From contig JALVAU010000124.1 of NCBI GenBank assembly GCA_027011025.1, forward strand, positions 1-10,244: a stretch of DNA of 10,244 nucleotides, read 5' to 3'. Below are positions 6,436 through 10,244 of this stretch, in pieces (positions within the stretch are counted from its first letter, which is position 1; each line of letters starts with the position of its first letter). The notes beneath the pieces are model-generated. The model searched no databases. It saw only the letters and a program-made list of their open reading frames with translations, and was not told where the DNA came from. This DNA is from Campylobacteraceae bacterium (GTDB lineage Bacteria > Campylobacterota > Campylobacteria > Campylobacterales > Sulfurospirillaceae). The translations under genes and the position numbers were made by a program.

Positions 6436-6623
6436 ATTCACGGTAATTCAACTTTAATATTGAAGAAAGGATTTTGATTTTTAGGTTGCAAGATTATGTG
6501 CCAAAGGCAAAAATGCAACTGTTTGAGCGAAGCGAGTTTTGCATTTTTAATAATTTTGCAACCGTTCCGCAGGAAAAAATCAAACTCTCCTTGATGAAAT
6601 ATTAAAGTTGAATTACCGTGAAT
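6436..6623. repeat. 188-bp nested inverted-repeat element, MITE-like or giant leader hairpin
   Basis: The ends are a perfect 26-bp inverted repeat (6436-6461 with 6598-6623, starting ATTCACGGTAATTC). Three further stems nest inside. The second is 10 bp (6473-6482 with 6575-6584). The third is 14 bp with one G.U (6484-6497 with 6550-6563). The fourth is 10 bp (6509-6518 with 6539-6548). The apex is around GAGCGAAGCGAG. About 60 base pairs are possible in all. There is no coding potential beyond chance and no clear target-site duplication; CAATT at 6434-6438 and 6626-6630 is a weak candidate. The element lies between the -10 box and the start codon of the response regulator gene, so it would be transcribed as its leader. 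Confidence 0.85.
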
Positions 6624-6657
6624 ACCAATTGACTTTATGACATAAAAGGAGTACATT

Positions 6658-7293
6658 TTGTATAATATCTTGTTGCTTGAAGATGATGAGATATTGTCTC
6701 AAACAATCAAAGAACTATTGGAATCTGAAAACTATGAAGTTGTTATCGCTAAAAATGGAAATATTGCATTAGATTTGACATTTGAAACACAATTTGATCT
6801 CTATCTTTTAGATGTAAATGTCCCTTTTTTAAATGGTTTTGATTTTTTGGAAGAGTTAAGAAACAGCGGTGATGCTACACCTGCTTTTTTCATCACTGCT
6901 CTAAGAGATATTGATTCTCTATCACGAGGTTTTAAGGTTGGAGCTGATGATTACATAAAAAAACCTTTTGATTTTGATGAGTTGCTTATAAGAATAGGTG
7001 CAAAATTAAAACTCAATGAGGGTATTTTAACTTATGGCAATATAGAGTATGAAGTGGCAACAGACGAAATTAAAAAAGATGGTAAAGTAGTAGAGATACC
7101 ATTGGTAGATAAACATATATTTTTACTTTTCTTAAAAAATATAGATAAAATAGTAGATAAAAATAGACTGTTTGAAATGATGGAAAAGCCAACTGATTTG
7201 GCTTTAAGGGTTCATATATCCAAGATAAAGAGACTTTTATCCATAGATATAGCAAACATAAGAGGCGTAGGATACAAACTTGAAAAAATATGA
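6658..7293 (+). CDS. OmpR-family two-component response regulator
   Basis: The 211-aa cytoplasmic DNA-binding regulator has a receiver domain at about 1-115. Its acidic pocket is E8-D9-D10, the phosphoacceptor is D52 (LYLLDVNVPFLNG), the switch threonine is T80 (FFITALRD) and the conserved lysine is K102 (DDYIKKPF). A compact winged-helix domain follows (about 125-211), with the typical end RVHISKIKRLL...IRGVGYKLEK. The total is somewhat shorter than most OmpR/PhoB members (about 220-240 aa). The start is TTG with AAGGAG six bases upstream (6646-6651). It overlaps the kinase gene by 14 nt. Winged-helix regulators bind direct repeats, and matching TAACA tandems lie before both flanking Gly-rich genes. 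The signal is unknown. Confidence 0.92.
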   Translation: MYNILLLEDDEILSQTIKELLESENYEVVIAKNGNIALDLTFETQFDLYLLDVNVPFLNGFDFLEELRNSGDATPAFFITALRDIDSLSRGFKVGADDYIKKPFDFDELLIRIGAKLKLNEGILTYGNIEYEVATDEIKKDGKVVEIPLVDKHIFLLFLKNIDKIVDKNRLFEMMEKPTDLALRVHISKIKRLLSIDIANIRGVGYKLEKI

Positions 7294-8311
7294 AATAGAG
7301 TCATTTCTCAAGAGTTTTATCCTCTTTTTCTCAACACTTCTTATCTTAAATGCTGTCATTTTTTGGCTCTATTATGAAGAACAAAAGAGGGTATTGCAAG
7401 AAGATATATTTAATAAAATTAAAATATACAGCTATACATTTAAAGATAAAAATATAACAATCAAGCTTGTTCCTATGAGAAAAAAGAGTGAATTATATGC
7501 TCTACACATAACAGATCATGATCTATTTGCCTATTTTGATATTCCAACATCCAAAAAGAGCAGTTTGAAAATTATCTATTCATATAAAATTTATATGGGC
7601 AATCTACATAATTTATTGAAAAAAAACTTACTCTATTTCTTCATAAGTAGCTTTGTGCTTCTTTTTTTATCGATCATTTACTCCCTCTACTCTATCAAGC
7701 CATTAAGAAATGCTCTATATCTGTTAGATGAATTTCTTAAAGATATAATTCATGATTTAAATACTCCTGTTTCATCTATACTCTTAAATCTTAGAATCTT
7801 AAAAAAGAAAAATTCAAATGATGCAATACAAAGAATAGAGTTTTCAACAAAAAAAATAGGGTCTTTATATAATAATCTTGAATCCATGGTAAAAGAGAAT
7901 CCTCTACATGTAGAGAGTATCGATATATCATCTATGATTCATGAAAAGATAGAGTATTTCAGTTATCTCTACCCAGATATAACATTTGAAACAGATATAA
8001 AAAGTAGATTTTTAAAAACCTCACAAAATGAATTTTCCAGAATCATAGATAATCTTATATCAAATGCTTGCAAATACAATAAAGCAAATGGTAAAATATC
8101 TATATATATTGATGAAAAAGTAGTCAAAATAGAGGATACCGGCATAGGCATAAAAAACTGCTCCAAAGTTTTTGACAGATTCTACAAAGAGGGTGACAGA
8201 GGTATGGGCTTGGGGTTAGATATAGTAAAAAAAATGTGCAATAAATTGGGTTACACTATTCAAATTGAAAGTAAGTTAGATATAGGAACAAAAGTTAAAA
8301 TAACACTATAG
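7280..8311 (+). CDS. Membrane sensor histidine kinase
   Basis: The 343-aa kinase has two membrane helices (about 11-32 and 117-137) around a short periplasmic part of roughly 85 residues with no recognised sensor fold. The phosphoacceptor histidine is H158 in IIHDLNTPVSSI, a variant of the usual HELRTP box. ATPase motifs follow: N-box (NLISNACKYN, N258/N262), G1 (IEDTGIGI, D286), F-box (VFDRFYKEG) and G2 (GMGLGL, 308-313). The H-box comes about 20 residues after the second helix, leaving no room for a full HAMP domain. The start is TTG inside the end of the regulator gene, with AGGA seven bases upstream, so the pair is co-translated. It probably phosphorylates D52 of the neighbouring regulator. 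The ligand is unknown. Confidence 0.92.
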   Translation: MKKYEIESFLKSFILFFSTLLILNAVIFWLYYEEQKRVLQEDIFNKIKIYSYTFKDKNITIKLVPMRKKSELYALHITDHDLFAYFDIPTSKKSSLKIIYSYKIYMGNLHNLLKKNLLYFFISSFVLLFLSIIYSLYSIKPLRNALYLLDEFLKDIIHDLNTPVSSILLNLRILKKKNSNDAIQRIEFSTKKIGSLYNNLESMVKENPLHVESIDISSMIHEKIEYFSYLYPDITFETDIKSRFLKTSQNEFSRIIDNLISNACKYNKANGKISIYIDEKVVKIEDTGIGIKNCSKVFDRFYKEGDRGMGLGLDIVKKMCNKLGYTIQIESKLDIGTKVKITL

Positions 8312-8331
8312 TAACACTTTTTTGGTAACAT
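8301..8331 (+). promoter_or_regulatory. Tandem TAACA repeat and -10-like box upstream of Gly-rich gene 2
   Basis: TAACACTATAGTAACACT (8301-8318) matches the site before Gly-rich gene 1 at 15 of 18 bases with the same 11-bp period. Fifteen bases after the second GTAACA comes TAACAT (8326-8331), a 4/6 match to the -10 consensus at the same spacing as in the first promoter. The motif overlaps the last codons and stop of the kinase gene. It would let this gene be induced separately from the kinase; read-through from the operon is also possible. Confidence 0.55.
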
Positions 8332-8353
8332 GGCATATATAAGGAGAAAAACA

Positions 8354-8791
8354 GTGAAGATTTTAATTTTTAGCGTACTACTGTCTCTTTTTAGCATACT
8401 TTATGCTGATGAGAACATTAGGTCTATAACTAGAGATATTGAAAAGAGCAAAAGTATTGATGAATTGATAGAAAAAATGAACAAGGCACAAGAGAGATAT
8501 AGATACATATATATGAATGCGATCAAATCAAAAATTATATCTCTTAAAGAGGAGAGCAGAGAAAAGGCCATGGATGATGTTATGCAGAAAATGCAAGACT
8601 CAGAAAGAGGGATGGAGCATCAACAAAATAAAAATGATTTTGGTAGCGGCATGGGTATGGACAATGCAAAAGATGAAGACGGGTTTGGAGGCAATGGTAA
8701 TATGGGTGGCAACCTAGATGGCGGCATGGGAAGTGGCGGCATGGGTGAAAACTCCGGCGGCGGTCATGGAGGCATGGGTGGACATCGCTAA
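8354..8791 (+). CDS. Secreted Gly/Met/His-rich protein (paralog 2)
   Basis: From the GTG at 8354 the product is 145 aa. It begins with a signal peptide (VKILIFSVLLSLFSILYA, cleavage near 18/19), and AAGGAG lies seven bases upstream. An ATG at 8330 in the same frame would put MAYIRRKT before the signal peptide and lacks a ribosome binding site, so it is rejected. A charged helical region of about 70 residues (SIDELIEKMNKAQERYRY ... EESREKAMDDVMQKMQ) can be lined up loosely with the N-terminal region of the protein at 5871-6329. The tail from about residue 96 is Gly/Met/Asp-rich and ends GGGHGGMGGHR, close to GGGHGRGGMR of that protein. Function is unknown; periplasmic or extracellular metal binding is a guess from the His/Met content. 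Confidence 0.83.
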   Translation: MKILIFSVLLSLFSILYADENIRSITRDIEKSKSIDELIEKMNKAQERYRYIYMNAIKSKIISLKEESREKAMDDVMQKMQDSERGMEHQQNKNDFGSGMGMDNAKDEDGFGGNGNMGGNLDGGMGSGGMGENSGGGHGGMGGHR

Positions 8792-8792
8792 T

Positions 8793-9008
8793 ATGAAAGT
8801 AAAAGTTATTTTTCTAGCAACACTGCTTCTTATCTACAATGGCTGCTCTTCAAAAAATTTAAGATTAGATTCTGATAATGATGGTGTAGCAGATATATAT
8901 GATAAATGTAAAAATACACCTTTTTTAGAGCTTGTTGATTCGAGAGGATGTCCTATAACCAACCTTGCACATCAAGCACATATCGTATATAAAGAAACAA
9001 AAAAGTAA
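8793..9008 (+). CDS. Small lipoprotein with one thrombospondin type 3-like calcium repeat
   Basis: The 71-aa product starts at the ATG one base after the preceding stop, so it is probably translated by reinitiation. The leader MKVKVIFLATLLLIYNG is followed by C18, a plausible though non-ideal lipobox (YNGC), predicting a lipid-anchored protein. DSDNDGVADIYDKCKNTPFLELVDSRGCP (about 26-54) is the Asp-rich calcium-binding repeat normally found just before the peptidoglycan-binding domain of OmpA-family proteins, including the usual Cys pair. Here nothing follows except about 17 residues, so either it is a mini-protein or the OmpA domain has been lost. Extending the frame back to 8718 would read the Gly-rich gene out of frame and is not credible. 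Confidence 0.72.
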   Translation: MKVKVIFLATLLLIYNGCSSKNLRLDSDNDGVADIYDKCKNTPFLELVDSRGCPITNLAHQAHIVYKETKK

Positions 9009-9074
9009 GTTTTAGATAAAATATTGAGCATTTTGTCAAAAGAGTGGCGAAAGAGCATATAAAAAGTAGTAATC

Positions 9075-10244
<1,170 letters not shown>

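Noticed and set aside
6436..6623. Insertion sequence with transposase
   Set aside because: The terminal repeats look transposon-like, but the 136-bp interior encodes no transposase and is itself made of inverted repeats. At most it is a non-autonomous element.
6629..6646. TTGACT and CATAAA as a second promoter for the response regulator
   Set aside because: The spacing is only 6 bp instead of about 17, so they cannot work as a -35/-10 pair.
6438..6656. 72-codon open frame on the minus strand across the inverted repeat
   Set aside because: It is an accident of the palindromic element: no ribosome binding site, no domain-like pattern, and it covers the leader and promoter-proximal DNA of the response regulator.
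8330..8353. Upstream ATG as start of Gly-rich gene 2
   Set aside because: It would place eight residues before a well-formed signal peptide and overlap the proposed -10 box. The GTG at 8354 has AAGGAG at ideal spacing.
8517..8717. 66-codon plus-strand frame inside Gly-rich gene 2
   Set aside because: Out-of-frame reading of the Met/Gly-rich coding sequence without a ribosome binding site. The frame from 8354 has the signal peptide.

Overview
The window comes from a low-GC Campylobacterota (epsilonproteobacterial) genome. A free-living Sulfurimonas- or Sulfurovum-like organism fits best, but this rests on gene content and style, not on a database search. The strongest pointer is the porC-porD-porA-porB order of a four-subunit pyruvate:ferredoxin oxidoreductase, the arrangement known from Helicobacter and relatives. 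The AT-rich intergenic DNA, AAGGAG-type ribosome binding sites and frequent TTG/GTG starts agree with this.

Layout. Positions 1-779 hold the tail of an Asp/Glu racemase-family gene that overlaps a HAD phosphatase. Positions 801-1234 hold what looks like a frameshifted, decayed secreted TPR-like gene. A hairpin at 1215-1246 separates it from the convergent minus-strand por operon (4418 down to 1269). An AT-rich divergent promoter region (4419-4574) carries GATAAG-type inverted repeats. It separates por from an NnrS-family membrane protein (4575-5753), which ends in a perfect 36-nt palindromic terminator.

The most distinctive part is 5871-9008. An OmpR-family response regulator and a compact histidine kinase sit between two small secreted Gly/Met/His-rich proteins. 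One is divergent at 5871-6329. The other is downstream at 8354-8791. The two share a weakly similar helical N-terminal region and a very similar C-terminal tail. Both are preceded by a near-identical tandem motif (TAACA repeated every 11 bp, 15 of 18 bases identical), placed at the same distance from a -10-like hexamer. I infer a self-contained signalling module in which the regulator controls both secreted proteins. A 71-aa lipoprotein with a single thrombospondin type 3-like repeat closes the unit.

Between the -10 box of the regulator gene and its start codon lies a 188-bp nested inverted repeat (6436-6623) with perfect 26-bp ends. It is either a MITE-like insertion or a very large leader hairpin.

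Positions 9075-10244 return to housekeeping genes: a short HisZ-type protein and the start of purA, which runs off the window. No rRNA, tRNA, CRISPR array or transposase gene was seen.
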